Assembly (NCBI GenBank): GCA_017430455.1
Contig: JAFRMX010000008.1
Coordinates: 62,001 to 126,000, forward strand
Direction of reading: 5' to 3'
Length of the DNA: 64,000 nucleotides
From: Oscillospiraceae bacterium
GTDB lineage: Bacteria > Bacillota > Clostridia > Oscillospirales > Oscillospiraceae
How positions within the stretch are numbered: position 1 is the first letter of the stretch; each line of letters opens with the position of its first letter. Below are positions 1 through 9,625 of the stretch, in pieces. Both the position numbers and the translations under genes were made by a program. A model generated the notes under the pieces. It saw only the letters and a list, made by a program, of their open reading frames with translations. It had not been told where the DNA came from and searched no databases.

Positions 1-208
1 GGAAGCCCATTCCCTTATATCCGTTGACACGCTGTGCCCTCAGCCATTTGTCCACAACGGAGATCTCAAAGCTCTCCTCATACTGGACAAGCGCGTCGTT
101 TCTGTCCTTCATTATGAAGGGAATAAAGTTTCCGAATCCGGGCAGAGAACGGATAAGTCTCCCGTCCTTGCGGTCTCCCGATCTCCTCCTGATCTTGGTT
201 TCGTCCAT
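1..208 (-). CDS. 2-oxoacid dehydrogenase E2-type acyltransferase, N-terminal part (runs off window)
   Basis: This is a partial gene: only about the first 69 residues lie in the window and the rest continues beyond position 1. The translation contains GDRKDGR, then FIPFIMKDRNDA, and ends in YKGMGF. This pattern resembles the start of stand-alone proteins with the chloramphenicol-acetyltransferase-like catalytic fold of E2 components (PF00198 type) found in many Bacillota. These lack lipoyl domains, and their physiological substrate is generally unknown. The ATG at 206-208 is preceded by GGAGG with a short spacer, which fixes the start. A good promoter lies upstream on the same strand. The family call rests on the N-terminus only. 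Confidence 0.6.
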   Translation of the reverse strand, partial: MDETKIRRRSGDRKDGRLIRSLPGFGNFIPFIMKDRNDALVQYEESFEISVVDKWLRAQRVNGYKGMGF

Positions 209-251
209 ATATATCCTCCAAGCTAAGAATGCTGATTAATACTGCTAATAG

Positions 252-280
252 AGTATAACTTAAAAATTTTTAATTATCAA
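252..280 (-). promoter_or_regulatory. Promoter for the E2-like gene
   Basis: On the minus strand a TTGATA -35 box (275-280) is separated by 17 bases from a TATACT -10 box (252-257). It points at the E2-type acyltransferase gene starting at 208. Confidence 0.6.
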
Positions 281-301
281 GGTGTAAGTATCCGGCTTTG
301 A

Positions 302-1357
302 TCACGGCGCGAAAAGAAACGGATAATCGTTTTTGAACTCCTCCGTGTTCTGTATTATCTTCTCCTTGTGCAGGGCATAGTTTGAAGGTGTTACGATATT
401 CTCGCCCGAAGCAAAGCATTTCGTCATCAGATCGTTTATCTCGGGAATGTAGTGCGTGGTATCTCTGTAGATATTCAGATCTTTCGTGAAATCCTCAGCC
501 TGGAAATCGAATACGACAGCCTCGTATTCATCGGCTCTCTCAACAAAATACTCCGCGGCATCGAGGCAGGCGTCGAAATATCCGAGGCTCTGGGCGTCTG
601 CCCAGAAAAGCGACGAGTAGGGCGGAAAATAGAAGATGTAATTCGCGTTCGTCAGGTCCAGTTTGGAAAAATAGTCATCTATTCCCGCCTTCATCCTGTT
701 GTAAAGATCCTCGGTATCGATGTCCGAGACTCTGAAGGCTCCGCTTTCTCTGCCTTCGAGCACGATATCCTCTCCATACTCATACTGGTCTCCCCAGTAT
801 CCGAGCCGGTCGATCTTTATCCTGTTTTCATACGAAGCGGGAAGCGGGTGGCCTGTTTTTGTAACTGCTGTAAAGGCGAGATCCACAGGCAGGAATCTGA
901 ACCAGGATTCGTAGGAGAGAGCGTACTGTATACGCGACAGCGGATCGTCCTTCATGAGATATTTTATCGTTTTCGGGCTCGAGTGGGCAGCATATCCGGA
1001 AATATCTATGCACAGATAGTATGTATCCGCTTTTCCGATCCTGTTTGCAAGCCGGATATACTCTACCTGATCGTCTTCGGACATCCCGCCTATACCTATC
1101 TTGAGCGGTTTGCAGCCGAGCTCGGATCTGAACAGATCCATATCGAAATTCTGGCTCATGGAGGATCCGATCAGGATGGTATCATAGTCATAGGTCTTTA
1201 TGAGGCCCGGCGCGCAATATGTCTGATGTATCAGATACTGATCGTTCCTTGAACGGAACTGGAAAAACGGATCGATCACATATGTAAGAAGGCCTGCGAT
1301 CAGCAAAAAGACAACCGCGGTGCTCATGACGAGGACAAGCCATTTCTTTTTTGTCAT
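302..1357 (-). CDS. SGNH-hydrolase-like membrane-anchored protein, partner of MBOAT acyltransferase
   Basis: The 351-residue protein has one N-terminal hydrophobic segment (about residues 7-28) and then an extracytoplasmic domain. ILIGSSMSQNF near residue 60 looks like the nucleophile block of a DltD/AlgX-type SGNH hydrolase, and RDTTHY near residue 300 could supply the Asp-His pair. Such proteins usually work with an MBOAT protein to move acyl (typically acetyl) groups onto an exported polysaccharide or teichoic acid. The MBOAT gene lies 15 bases upstream in the same direction, which supports this. The polymer that is modified cannot be told from the window. The gene is plausibly co-transcribed with its neighbour. 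Confidence 0.7.
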   Translation of the reverse strand: MTKKKWLVLVMSTAVVFLLIAGLLTYVIDPFFQFRSRNDQYLIHQTYCAPGLIKTYDYDTILIGSSMSQNFDMDLFRSELGCKPLKIGIGGMSEDDQVEYIRLANRIGKADTYYLCIDISGYAAHSSPKTIKYLMKDDPLSRIQYALSYESWFRFLPVDLAFTAVTKTGHPLPASYENRIKIDRLGYWGDQYEYGEDIVLEGRESGAFRVSDIDTEDLYNRMKAGIDDYFSKLDLTNANYIFYFPPYSSLFWADAQSLGYFDACLDAAEYFVERADEYEAVVFDFQAEDFTKDLNIYRDTTHYIPEINDLMTKCFASGENIVTPSNYALHKEKIIQNTEEFKNDYPFLFAP

Positions 1358-1372
1358 TTATGCCCTCCTTCC

Positions 1373-2791
1373 TCAGAAATTGAAATAGATGAATACCGTG
1401 CCCTTGGACATGCAGATAAATGAGATCATCAGGCACAGGGCGGAGGCAACGGAAGTTTTTCTGTTCAATTCGAAGTCCCTGTCAAGTTCCATACTGCCTT
1501 TTCCGAAGATGATGACAAGAAAGAGCGCGAGCAGTATTCCCAGAACATAAACGATATCTATGACTCCTGGAAAATTCACAAGGCTGTCAAAGGCGATCTC
1601 CTGAAGCTGGTAAAGTCCCGGGTTGCCGAAGTTCAGCATGCCCCTGTATACGTTGAGCGCCTCCTGGAAGGACTCCGCTCTGAAAAGGACCCACAGAGCA
1701 TTTACGATCAGGAACGTGACCGCTTTTCTTATAAGGTCCGGGATCTTATCCAGGGCATTCTTGAAGATCCTCTCCAGGACGGCAAAGACCCCGTGCAGCA
1801 CGCCCCAGAGGATAAATGTCCACGCGGCTCCATGCCATATTCCGCTGACCAGGAAGGTGAGCATGAGATTAAAGCAGGTCCGTGCAAGGCCCTTCCTGCT
1901 TCCGCCCAGCGGAAAATAAACATAGGTGCTCAGCGCGCGGCCCAGAGTCATGTGCCATCTTCTCCAGAACTCGGAGATGCTCTTCGATCTGTATGGGAGA
2001 TCAAAGTTCTGAGGTATATTTATGTTGAACATTTTCCCGAGTCCGATGGCCATGTCCGAATAGCCTGAAAAATCAAAGTATATCTGGAATGTATAGCTTA
2101 AGGATGTTACCCAGCCCGCGGCCAGACCGAGACCGGACATGGCAAAGCCGTTGTCGACGAACAGGGAAACGGTGTCCGCAATGACGGCTTTTTTAAATGC
2201 GCCTATCGCGAAAAGATAAAGGCCCCGGCAGAAGTTCTCGGTATTGAAGTACCTGCGGGAGCTGTCCTTGAACTGAGGGATCATCTCGCTGTACAGGACT
2301 ATAGGCCCGGCTACCAGCTGCGGGAAAAATGTCACGAATACAGAGTAATCGAGAAGATCCTCCACCTTTTCCTCTCCTTTGTATACCGAGATGAGGAAGG
2401 AGAGCTGCTGGAACGTGAAAAAGCTTATACCGAGCGGAAGAGCAATATTGCGCAGGAAGAATGAAGTCCTGAACAGGGCATTGACATTCGAGATGAAGAA
2501 ATCGTAATACTTGAAATAGCCGATAAGTCCTACATTGAACAGGATCCCGAGAATCAGGAGCGGTTTTTTGCGCTCCGCGCGTTGCATGAATATCGCGATC
2601 AGATAGTTTGCCGCGATCGATGAGACGATGATGAGCAGATAAGCCCGGTTGTAATACCCGTAGAAGAATAAAGACGCAAGAACCAGGAATACCTTCTGTA
2701 TCCTTGCATCATTAAGCCTCGACAGGCCGAAATATACCAATAATACAATTGGCAAAAATACCAGTATGAACTGATATGAGGAATATACCAT
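1373..2791 (-). CDS. MBOAT family O-acyltransferase (AlgI/DltB-like)
   Basis: This is a polytopic membrane protein of about 472 residues. It contains SISEFWRRWHMTLG and FLVSGIWHGAAWTFILWG; the second carries the catalytic histidine of membrane-bound O-acyltransferases. The family moves an acyl group from the cytoplasm to an extracellular acceptor, here probably a surface glycan, together with the SGNH-like protein encoded next. The reading frame is open upstream to 2842. I choose the ATG at 2789-2791 (protein starting MVYSSYQF) because Shine-Dalgarno-like GGAG bases lie just upstream and the family normally begins with this hydrophobic segment. The exact acceptor is unknown. Confidence 0.85.
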   Translation of the reverse strand: MVYSSYQFILVFLPIVLLVYFGLSRLNDARIQKVFLVLASLFFYGYYNRAYLLIIVSSIAANYLIAIFMQRAERKKPLLILGILFNVGLIGYFKYYDFFISNVNALFRTSFFLRNIALPLGISFFTFQQLSFLISVYKGEEKVEDLLDYSVFVTFFPQLVAGPIVLYSEMIPQFKDSSRRYFNTENFCRGLYLFAIGAFKKAVIADTVSLFVDNGFAMSGLGLAAGWVTSLSYTFQIYFDFSGYSDMAIGLGKMFNINIPQNFDLPYRSKSISEFWRRWHMTLGRALSTYVYFPLGGSRKGLARTCFNLMLTFLVSGIWHGAAWTFILWGVLHGVFAVLERIFKNALDKIPDLIRKAVTFLIVNALWVLFRAESFQEALNVYRGMLNFGNPGLYQLQEIAFDSLVNFPGVIDIVYVLGILLALFLVIIFGKGSMELDRDFELNRKTSVASALCLMISFICMSKGTVFIYFNF

Positions 2792-2822
2792 CTGCTCCGA
2801 ATACCTCCGATTTTCTATGAAG

Positions 2823-2850
2823 AATATACCACGGCCGGTCAAAAATACAA
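2823..2850 (-). promoter_or_regulatory. Possible promoter for the MBOAT/SGNH pair
   Basis: On the minus strand TTGTAT (2845-2850) and TATATT (2823-2828) are 16 bases apart, 32 bases upstream of the chosen MBOAT start. The boxes are imperfect, so this is a moderate prediction. Confidence 0.45.
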
Positions 2851-3016
2851 GAAGTTTATACGTTTCGCGGCTTTTCAGATTCCGTATTCTGTATGTGACG
2901 GACTCGTTTTATCGGCGAAAACGCAGACTCAGACATAAAAAATATGGATAACATATATAAAATGTATGACGGATACGGTTTTCAGAATTTTTAACATGTG
3001 CTCACGTTATTAGTTG

Positions 3017-3045
3017 TTGAAATTTTAACAGACTTGGAATAAAAT
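3017..3045 (+). promoter_or_regulatory. Promoter of the V-ATPase operon
   Basis: TTGAAA (3017-3022) and TAAAAT (3040-3045) are separated by 17 bases, 38 bases before the first V-ATPase gene. The rest of the 2851-3016 spacer shows no gene. Confidence 0.6.
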
Positions 3046-3082
3046 AAGTTGTTATTTAAAACTGGTAAAGGGGGTGCGTCAA

Positions 3083-3397
3083 TTGTCCTTTGAAGCAGTG
3101 AATATGATTACAGATGCTGAGGCTCTGGCAAAGAAAAAGATCGCCGATGCCGAAACTGCCGCAAAGCAGCTCATAGCCAAGGCGGAAGAAAACGGCAAGG
3201 CCGCCGTGAAGGCTGCTCTTGAGAAGGCTGCTGATGAAGCCGCGGTGCTTAAAGCCGAGAGCGTCAGGAGAAGCGATGAAAAGACAGGCGCTATTCTTGC
3301 GGATGCGGAGAAGATACGCTCTGAGCTTCGGGAGCAGGCGGAAGCAAAGCTTGATGAAGCGGCAGAATTGATAGTTGAAAGGATCGTGAACGGCTGA
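3083..3397 (+). CDS. ntpF: V-type ATPase subunit G/H (peripheral stalk)
   Basis: This small, almost entirely helical protein is rich in Ala, Glu and Lys, as expected for the coiled-coil peripheral-stalk subunit that pairs with subunit E and holds the A/B head still during rotation. It is the first gene of the V-ATPase operon, the usual place in Clostridia. The frame is open from a GTG at 3074, but AAAGGGGG at 3068-3074 is correctly spaced for the TTG at 3083 (about 104 residues), so TTG is the preferred start. The stop overlaps the next start by one base (TGATG). Symbols vary: ntpF in Enterococcus, atpH or ahaH elsewhere. Confidence 0.8.
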   Translation: MSFEAVNMITDAEALAKKKIADAETAAKQLIAKAEENGKAAVKAALEKAADEAAVLKAESVRRSDEKTGAILADAEKIRSELREQAEAKLDEAAELIVERIVNG

Positions 3398-5394
3398 TGG
3401 CTATTGCGAAAATGAAAAAAATCCGCATTGTGGCAGTCCGTTCTTCCGTTGAAGAGCTTCTGAGGGAATTGATGATCCTTGGCTGCGTCCAGGTCAGCGA
3501 GGCGGAGGCAGGTCTGCAGGGCACAGGTCTTGAGGAGATACTCAAGAGGGAAGATGCCCAAGTAACCGCGAAGAGATCCGTCTATAACCAGATGCTTCAG
3601 GCCCTGGATATCCTGAAAAGGCATTTCCCGCAAAAGAGTGCTCTGCTTTCGGCCAAACCCGAGGTATCCGCCAAAGAGCTTCTCGACACCTCCAAGCTTG
3701 ATTTCTACAGGGAGAAAAGCGCGAGGATAGTCGAGATCGAAGAGAGCCTCAAGAAGATAAGCTCTGACGAGAGCCGGATAAGCGGTCTTCTGGAGGCACT
3801 GAAACCCTGGGATTCCCTGAATATGGATCTCGGCTTCAAGGAGACGGAGACCTGCAACGCCGCGCTCGGATGCATTCCCGCCTCGACAGCTTTGGCGGAT
3901 GTTCAGTCCGCACTCAATGGAGTTTCTCAATACAACGAGCTTTTCGAGGTATCAAGCGATGAGGAGCAGCATTATACGGTCCTGATCGGCCTGAAGGAAG
4001 ATTTCCAGGAGCTGCTGGATGCCGCGCACAAATGCGGCTTTACGGCTTCTCCCACGGACGGTATGGAAGGAACAGCCGGAGAAAATGCCGTTTCTCTTAA
4101 AGATGAGCTCGAAAAGTGCGGAGCCGAAAAAGAGAAACTCACCGAAGAACTCAAACGGGCAACCGATTATACCGACAATCTGAAGCTTGCCTCCGATGTT
4201 CTCGCGTCCGAGATAGCGGTCGCCGAGGCGGAGGACAAGATGGTCGGGACTGAGAACTTCCTCTGCCTTGAGGGCTGGATGCCCGAACAGAATGAGGCGG
4301 AAGTTATTTCGTTGCTGGATAAGTATTCCTGTGCGTATGAAACTCTGGAGCCGACTGAGGATGAATATGCGGATGTTCCGGTCAGGCTCGACAACAACGC
4401 TGTTACGGACTCCATGAATATGGTGACCAACATGTATTCGCTTCCCGCGTACGGGAGCGTGGATGCAAACCCGGTAATGGCGCCGTTTTTCATTTTGTTC
4501 TTCGGACTGATGTTTGCGGATATCGGCTATGGGATCATTATGATCATTGCGGCCATAGTTGCAATGAAGAAAATGAAACCGCGCGGAGGCACAAGGTCCT
4601 TCTGCAGACTTCTTCTGTACTGCGGGATCTCCACAACGATCGCCGGAGTGCTTTCAGGCGGATTTTTCGGTGATTTCCCGTACCAGCTTGTGCATATACT
4701 AAACCCTGCAAGCACCTGGAAAGGACTTCCGGCTTTGTTCAACCCGCTGACAGACAGTCTGTATGTGCTGATCGGAGCGATGGTTCTGGGATTGTTCCAC
4801 CTCAATGCCGGCATGGCTGTAAACTTTTATATGCAGGCGAAAAAGGGAAATCTTAAAGATGCAATATTCTCTGAGGGGGCACAGTGGATAATCCTTCTTG
4901 GCGCGCTTGTTTACGGCGTGAAGATGCTCGGTGTCAATATCCCGAATATGGTTCCGCTTGTTATAATGGCCGCGGGTGTTGTCCTGCTGCTTTACGGCTC
5001 CACAAGGAACGCAAAGGGCTTCTCAAAGATCACGGCACCGATAGGTGAGATCTACAACCAGGCCACAGGATGGTTCGGAGATATCCTGTCTTATTCGCGT
5101 ATCATGGCTCTGATGCTTGCTGGAAGCGTTATTGGCCAGGTCTTCAACAATCTCGCTACAATGCCTCTGAAGGGCGCGAAGGGGCCCGTCGGCACAGTGA
5201 TCGGAGTTATCGCCGCGCTGCTTATATTTGTGGTAGGGCACGCGCTCAACTTCGGCCTCAATATTCTCGGATGCTTTGTCCATGACCTGAGACTCCAGTG
5301 CCTGGAATTCTTTGGGAAGTTCTATCAGGACGGAGGAAAGAGGTTCGAGCCTCTGGCTTTCAGGACTAAATATTATAATGTAGCGCAACAGTAA
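3397..5394 (+). CDS. ntpI: V-type ATPase subunit I (membrane a-subunit)
   Basis: This 665-residue protein has the two-part layout of the family: an N-terminal cytoplasmic half with long coiled coils (about residues 1-330) and a C-terminal half with several membrane helices, including FFILFFGLMFADIGYG and YSRIMALMLAG. It forms the half-channels through which ions reach the rotor ring and links the stalks to the membrane sector. A conserved arginine is present in the SYSRIMAL segment, as expected for the residue facing the ring. The gene overlaps the previous one by one base and lies 39 bases before subunit K. Confidence 0.9.
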   Translation: MAIAKMKKIRIVAVRSSVEELLRELMILGCVQVSEAEAGLQGTGLEEILKREDAQVTAKRSVYNQMLQALDILKRHFPQKSALLSAKPEVSAKELLDTSKLDFYREKSARIVEIEESLKKISSDESRISGLLEALKPWDSLNMDLGFKETETCNAALGCIPASTALADVQSALNGVSQYNELFEVSSDEEQHYTVLIGLKEDFQELLDAAHKCGFTASPTDGMEGTAGENAVSLKDELEKCGAEKEKLTEELKRATDYTDNLKLASDVLASEIAVAEAEDKMVGTENFLCLEGWMPEQNEAEVISLLDKYSCAYETLEPTEDEYADVPVRLDNNAVTDSMNMVTNMYSLPAYGSVDANPVMAPFFILFFGLMFADIGYGIIMIIAAIVAMKKMKPRGGTRSFCRLLLYCGISTTIAGVLSGGFFGDFPYQLVHILNPASTWKGLPALFNPLTDSLYVLIGAMVLGLFHLNAGMAVNFYMQAKKGNLKDAIFSEGAQWIILLGALVYGVKMLGVNIPNMVPLVIMAAGVVLLLYGSTRNAKGFSKITAPIGEIYNQATGWFGDILSYSRIMALMLAGSVIGQVFNNLATMPLKGAKGPVGTVIGVIAALLIFVVGHALNFGLNILGCFVHDLRLQCLEFFGKFYQDGGKRFEPLAFRTKYYNVAQQ

Positions 5395-5433
5395 ATATAA
5401 AAAATAATTTATAAATATTTTGGAGGAATTAAC

Positions 5434-5907
5434 ATGGAATTTCTTAATGCAATCGGAGGGTATGCTATAGGTATACTCGGAGCCGCCCTCGCAGGCGCAC
5501 TTGCCTGTATCGGCTCAGCACTCGGCACAGGACTTGCAGGACAGGCCGGCGCAGGACTGGTTTCCGAGGAGCCGGGCAAATTCGGTAAGGCGATGATCCT
5601 TCAGGTTATCCCGGGCACGCAGGGACTTTACGGATTCGTCATTTTCTTCCTTGCATTCAACAAGGTAACCGGAATCGGCCCCTCAATGACATTTGCACAG
5701 GGCTGCCAGATCTTCGGCGCCACATTGCCAATAGCCATTGGCGGTCTCGTATCCGCAATTGCTCAGGGCAAGGTCGCAGCCGCATCAGTCAACATCCTTG
5801 CCAAGAAAGAAAACGACTGGTCCAAGGGTATGATCCTCTGTATCACTGTAGAGTTCTACGCGATCCTCTGCCTGCTCGCAAGCTTCCTTATGCTCAACGG
5901 GATCTGA
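5434..5907 (+). CDS. ntpK: V-type ATPase subunit K (rotor proteolipid), sodium-type ligands
   Basis: This 157-residue double-hairpin proteolipid has four membrane helices and forms the rotating ring of the membrane sector. PGTQGLYGF (residues 60-68), AQGKVAAA (110-117) and VEFYAIL (139-145) match the sodium-binding regions of Enterococcus hirae NtpK. Thr62, Gln63, Gln111 and Glu140 occupy the positions of the E. hirae side-chain ligands Thr64, Gln65, Gln110 and Glu139, and Ile59 sits where Leu61 gives a backbone oxygen. From this known structure I infer a sodium-translocating enzyme. GGAGG with a standard spacer precedes the ATG. Confidence 0.93.
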   Translation: MEFLNAIGGYAIGILGAALAGALACIGSALGTGLAGQAGAGLVSEEPGKFGKAMILQVIPGTQGLYGFVIFFLAFNKVTGIGPSMTFAQGCQIFGATLPIAIGGLVSAIAQGKVAAASVNILAKKENDWSKGMILCITVEFYAILCLLASFLMLNGI

Positions 5908-5926
5908 GATTTTTGAGGTTGCTTGT

Positions 5927-6532
5927 ATGATAGGCACAGAGAAAATAATAAGCCATATAGAATCTGAGGCCGAAAACAAGTCAGCAGCCATACTCGCGGC
6001 AGCCAAAATCAAATGTGAGGAGATCGCAGCCTCTTATGCCGAAAAGGCTGAGGCAGCCTATAGGGAAAAAACGGCGCAGAGCACAAGAGAGTGCGAAAGC
6101 GCTGAGGAGAGCGCCGAGCGTCTGGCACGCATGGAAGCCAAGAAGGATGTTCTTGCCATTAAACAGGAAATGGTCGGCAAGGTATTTGAAAAGGCTAAAG
6201 AAAAGCTTTCAAATCTTCCTGAGGGCGAATATGTGCAATTGCTGGCAAAGCTTATGGCCGGATCGGCCGAGGGAACTGAAGAAGTCGTCTTCAATTCCGG
6301 AGACAGGGCACTGGCTTCAAAAGTCGTTGAGGCTGCAAACAGCGCGCTGAGCTCTGCGGGGAAAGAAGCAGGCCTTCACGTTTCCAATGAAACAGGCAGC
6401 TTTGCAGGCGGTTTCGTGCTCAAAAGAGCCGGAGTCGCAGTCAACTGTACTGTGGAGACACTGATCGATATGCTGAAACAGGATATGTCTCCGAAAGTTG
6501 CCGCTGTACTTTTTAAGAGCGGAGTTGAGTAA
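5927..6532 (+). CDS. ntpE: V-type ATPase subunit E (peripheral stalk)
   Basis: This 201-residue protein has a long charged N-terminal helix (about residues 1-90, rich in Ala and Glu) and a compact C-terminal domain, the usual architecture of subunit E. It dimerises with the G/H subunit to make the stator stalk. It lies 19 bases after subunit K and one base before the TTG start of subunit C, so the operon is tightly packed here. Confidence 0.85.
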   Translation: MIGTEKIISHIESEAENKSAAILAAAKIKCEEIAASYAEKAEAAYREKTAQSTRECESAEESAERLARMEAKKDVLAIKQEMVGKVFEKAKEKLSNLPEGEYVQLLAKLMAGSAEGTEEVVFNSGDRALASKVVEAANSALSSAGKEAGLHVSNETGSFAGGFVLKRAGVAVNCTVETLIDMLKQDMSPKVAAVLFKSGVE

Positions 6533-6533
6533 T

Positions 6534-7529
6534 TTGGCAGGAAAAAAGGAAAAATATATAAGTTTATCTGCTTCACTCAGAGCAAAAGAGACAAAGCTTC
6601 TCAACGCGGAAAAGGCTGAGAGGATGATCGACGCTCCTTCGTTTGAAGACGCGTGCAAGATCCTTTCGGAATGCGGTTACGGGGATATGTCCGGCCTCAA
6701 TGCCTGTGAGATCAACTCGGCCATACAGGAACACCGCAAAGAGCTGTTTGACTCGCTTGAGCTCGAGGTTCCGGATCCGGAGCTCATAGGTCTTTTCAGA
6801 GCAAAATACGACTGCCACAATGCCAAGGCAGTCCTGAAAGCAGAAGCCACGGGAGCAGATCCGCTTCCGGTTATGAGCCCCTGCGGAAGTGTAAGTCCTG
6901 AGCAGTTCGTATATGAATACAGCGAGGGCCTTTTTTCTGAGCTTCCCGGCAAGATCGGAGAAGTGCTTGAGAACGCCAAGTCGGTCCTTTCAAGAACCGC
7001 GAACCCGCAGCTGGCTGATTTCGTTCTGGACAAGGCATATTATGCCGGGATAAAGGAAACGGCCGAAAAACTTGATAGCAGTTTTCTCAAAGGATATGTC
7101 GAGCTCCTGATTGACAGCGCCAACCTGAGAACGGCTGTCAGAACCGTTCGTATGAACAAGGACAGAGAATTTCTGAAAACAGCTCTGATCTCAGGCGGGA
7201 AAACCGATGAGGGCAGAGTATTGAACGCGTCTGAAAGCGGAGATGCTATTGCCGCGCTTTACAAATCTTCCTACCTCGAGAAAGCGGCAAGGCTTGGAGC
7301 TGATGCAATGCAGGGCGGAACCTTGACAGAGTTCGAATCTGCCTGCGACAATGCGGTCACTGCTTACATAAAGAACACGAAGCTTGTTCCTTACGGGATA
7401 GAAGTCCCAGCGTCGTATCTGGCTGCCTGCGAGTCTGAGATGACAGCAGCCGGAATGATCCTCACAGGAAGGCTTGCCGGAATCGGAGCCGATACTTTAA
7501 AAGAAAGGCTGCGTGATTTCTATGCTTAA
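6534..7529 (+). CDS. ntpC: V-type ATPase subunit C (central-stalk d-type socket)
   Basis: This protein of about 331 residues belongs to the V0D/AC39 family, which caps the proteolipid ring and receives the central rotor shaft. The N-terminal stretch with ASLRAKETKLLNAEKAERM and the all-helical composition fit that family. The frame is open from 6498, but that would overlap subunit E by 35 bases. GGAG at 6521-6524 is well spaced for the TTG at 6534, so TTG is the likely start. The 3' end overlaps the next gene by eight bases. Confidence 0.82.
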   Translation: MAGKKEKYISLSASLRAKETKLLNAEKAERMIDAPSFEDACKILSECGYGDMSGLNACEINSAIQEHRKELFDSLELEVPDPELIGLFRAKYDCHNAKAVLKAEATGADPLPVMSPCGSVSPEQFVYEYSEGLFSELPGKIGEVLENAKSVLSRTANPQLADFVLDKAYYAGIKETAEKLDSSFLKGYVELLIDSANLRTAVRTVRMNKDREFLKTALISGGKTDEGRVLNASESGDAIAALYKSSYLEKAARLGADAMQGGTLTEFESACDNAVTAYIKNTKLVPYGIEVPASYLAACESEMTAAGMILTGRLAGIGADTLKERLRDFYA

Positions 7530-7842
7530 GATAGCTGTAATCGGCGGCAGAGAAACAGTTATGGGCTTCAAGGCTCTCGGACTGGATGTGTATCCGGTAG
7601 CCGGTGCGGAAGAAGCGAGAAAAGCACTGAGATCTGCGACAGGTGAGGGCAGCGAATATGCCATCATCTATATTGAGGAGAACCTCACGCGGGAACTCGG
7701 CCGCGAGATCGACAAATTCAAAGATGTTCCCACTCCTGCCATCATTTTAATACCGGGCAGAGAGGGCTCAACAGGGCTCGGCATGAATGCTCTGAGGGCA
7801 GCTGTCGAGCGTGCCGTCGGCACAAATATTCTTGACGAATAA
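7522..7842 (+). CDS. ntpG: V-type ATPase subunit F (central stalk)
   Basis: This protein of about 106 residues begins [20 protein letters not shown], the standard opening of subunit F, a small Rossmann-like protein on the central stalk that binds subunit D. The frame also has a GTG at 7513, but family alignment from memory favours the ATG at 7522, which overlaps the end of subunit C. It lies 13 bases before subunit A. Naming differs between organisms (ntpG in E. hirae, atpF or ahaF elsewhere). Confidence 0.85.
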   Translation: MLKIAVIGGRETVMGFKALGLDVYPVAGAEEARKALRSATGEGSEYAIIYIEENLTRELGREIDKFKDVPTPAIILIPGREGSTGLGMNALRAAVERAVGTNILDE

Positions 7843-7855
7843 AGAGGAGAACCAA

Positions 7856-9625
7856 ATGAGCGGAAAAGTAACTAAAGTTTCGGGACCGCTGGTTGTCGCT
7901 GAAGGCCTTGCAGACGCAAACGTATCGGACGTTGTGCGTGTCGGCCGCCAGAGACTTATCGGCGAGATCCTTAATATGACGGGAGACAGTGCATCGATCC
8001 AGGTATATGAGGAGACATCCGGGCTCGGGCCGAGCGCCGATGTTGAGACTACCGGTATGCCGATGTCTGTCGAGCTTGGGCCGGGCATGCTCGATAACAT
8101 CTATGACGGTATCCAGAGACCTCTTCCAGAGATCAGAGCGATAGCCGGCGAGACAATAGCAAGAGGTACCGAAGTCCCCGCGCTGAACAGAGAGAAAGTA
8201 TGGGATTTCGTACCGGTCGCAAGTGTAGGAGATAAACTCGTAACAGGAGATGTCCTTGGTACAGTCCAGGAGACATCTGCGATAAACCATAAGATAATGG
8301 TCCCTAACGGGATCGAGGGCGAGGTCGTCAGGATAGAGAGCGGCGAGCACGTTGTAGAAGATGTTATTGCCGTTATCAGAGACAAGGACGGCAAAGAGCA
8401 TGACCTGACGATGATCCAGCGCTGGCCTGTACGTATCGCAAGACCTTATATCAAAAAATATGTGCCTTCGCGCCCGATGAACTCGGGGCAGAGGATCATA
8501 GATACACTGTTCCCGATTGCAAAGGGCGGTACCGCAGCGGTTCCCGGCCCCTTCGGAAGCGGGAAGACTGTTGTCCAGCACCAGCTGGCAAAATGGTCCG
8601 ATGTCGATATAGTCGTCTATATAGGCTGCGGTGAGCGCGGCAATGAGATGACCGACGTTCTGATGGAGTTCCCTGAACTCAAGGACCCGAGAAACGGTGA
8701 ACCTCTGATGAAGAGGACAGTTCTTATCGCGAACACTTCGGATATGCCTGTTGCGGCACGTGAAGCTTCCATCTACACAGGTATCACGATTGCCGAGTAT
8801 TTCCGTGATATGGGCTATGACGTCGCGGTTCTGGCAGACTCCACATCCCGCTGGGCGGAAGCTCTGCGTGAGATGTCCGGCCGTCTCGAAGAAATGCCCG
8901 GTGAAGAAGGCTACCCCGCGTATCTCGCGTCCAGAATTGCACAGTTCTATGAAAGAGCCGGTGTTGTCGAATGCATGGGCTCCGATGAAAGAAAAGGCTC
9001 CGTAACCGCTATCGGCGCTGTCTCTCCTCCGGGCGGCGACATCTCAGAGCCTGTTTCCCAGGCAACCATGAGAATAGTCAAGGTCTTCTGGGCACTGGAT
9101 TCTTCCCTTGCATACGCAAGACACTTCCCGGCCATTAACTGGCTGACATCCTATTCGCTTTACCTGGATAACCTTGGAGCCTGGTATGAAGATCAGTTCG
9201 GGCCTGCCTATATGGAAAACAGGAACAAGGCTATGTCCATTCTCCAGGAGGAGAGCGAGCTGCTCGAAATAGTAAGGCTTGTCGGTCAGGATGCGCTTTC
9301 TGCCAACGACAGACTCACAATGGAAACTGCCAAGATGGTCAGAGAAGACTTCCTGCAGCAGAACGCGTTTGTCGATGACGATGCATATTCCTCATATGCA
9401 AAGCAGTACAGGCTTCTGGATACCATTCTGAAGTATGATGAATATGCCAGAGAGGCTCTCGTCAAGGGAGCGGAAATAGACAGGCTGTTCAAGATCGGCG
9501 CTAAGGAGAAGATCGGACGCGCGAAGATGATCCCTCAGGACAGATTCGAAGATGAATATGACGCAATCGTTGCCGAAATGAAGGCACAGATTGACGAAGC
9601 GGCAGCCGGAGGTGAAGACGAATGA
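7856..9625 (+). CDS. ntpA: V-type ATPase catalytic subunit A
   Basis: This protein of about 589 residues is the ATP-hydrolysing subunit. It has an N-terminal beta-barrel ([17 protein letters not shown]), the family-specific non-homologous insert (about residues 110-190), the P-loop GPFGSGKT near residue 231, and the [11 protein letters not shown] motif that follows. Its length matches the family. The frame is open upstream to 7811, but AGAGGAGA at 7842-7849 sets the start at the ATG at 7856. It overlaps subunit B by four bases (ATGA), which suggests coupled translation of the A and B subunits. Confidence 0.97.
   Translation: MSGKVTKVSGPLVVAEGLADANVSDVVRVGRQRLIGEILNMTGDSASIQVYEETSGLGPSADVETTGMPMSVELGPGMLDNIYDGIQRPLPEIRAIAGETIARGTEVPALNREKVWDFVPVASVGDKLVTGDVLGTVQETSAINHKIMVPNGIEGEVVRIESGEHVVEDVIAVIRDKDGKEHDLTMIQRWPVRIARPYIKKYVPSRPMNSGQRIIDTLFPIAKGGTAAVPGPFGSGKTVVQHQLAKWSDVDIVVYIGCGERGNEMTDVLMEFPELKDPRNGEPLMKRTVLIANTSDMPVAAREASIYTGITIAEYFRDMGYDVAVLADSTSRWAEALREMSGRLEEMPGEEGYPAYLASRIAQFYERAGVVECMGSDERKGSVTAIGAVSPPGGDISEPVSQATMRIVKVFWALDSSLAYARHFPAINWLTSYSLYLDNLGAWYEDQFGPAYMENRNKAMSILQEESELLEIVRLVGQDALSANDRLTMETAKMVREDFLQQNAFVDDDAYSSYAKQYRLLDTILKYDEYAREALVKGAEIDRLFKIGAKEKIGRAKMIPQDRFEDEYDAIVAEMKAQIDEAAAGGEDE

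Noticed and set aside
452-1252. A 266-codon plus-strand open frame
   Set aside because: It is the antisense shadow of the SGNH-like gene, with Arg/Ile-rich text, no ribosome-binding site and no family pattern.
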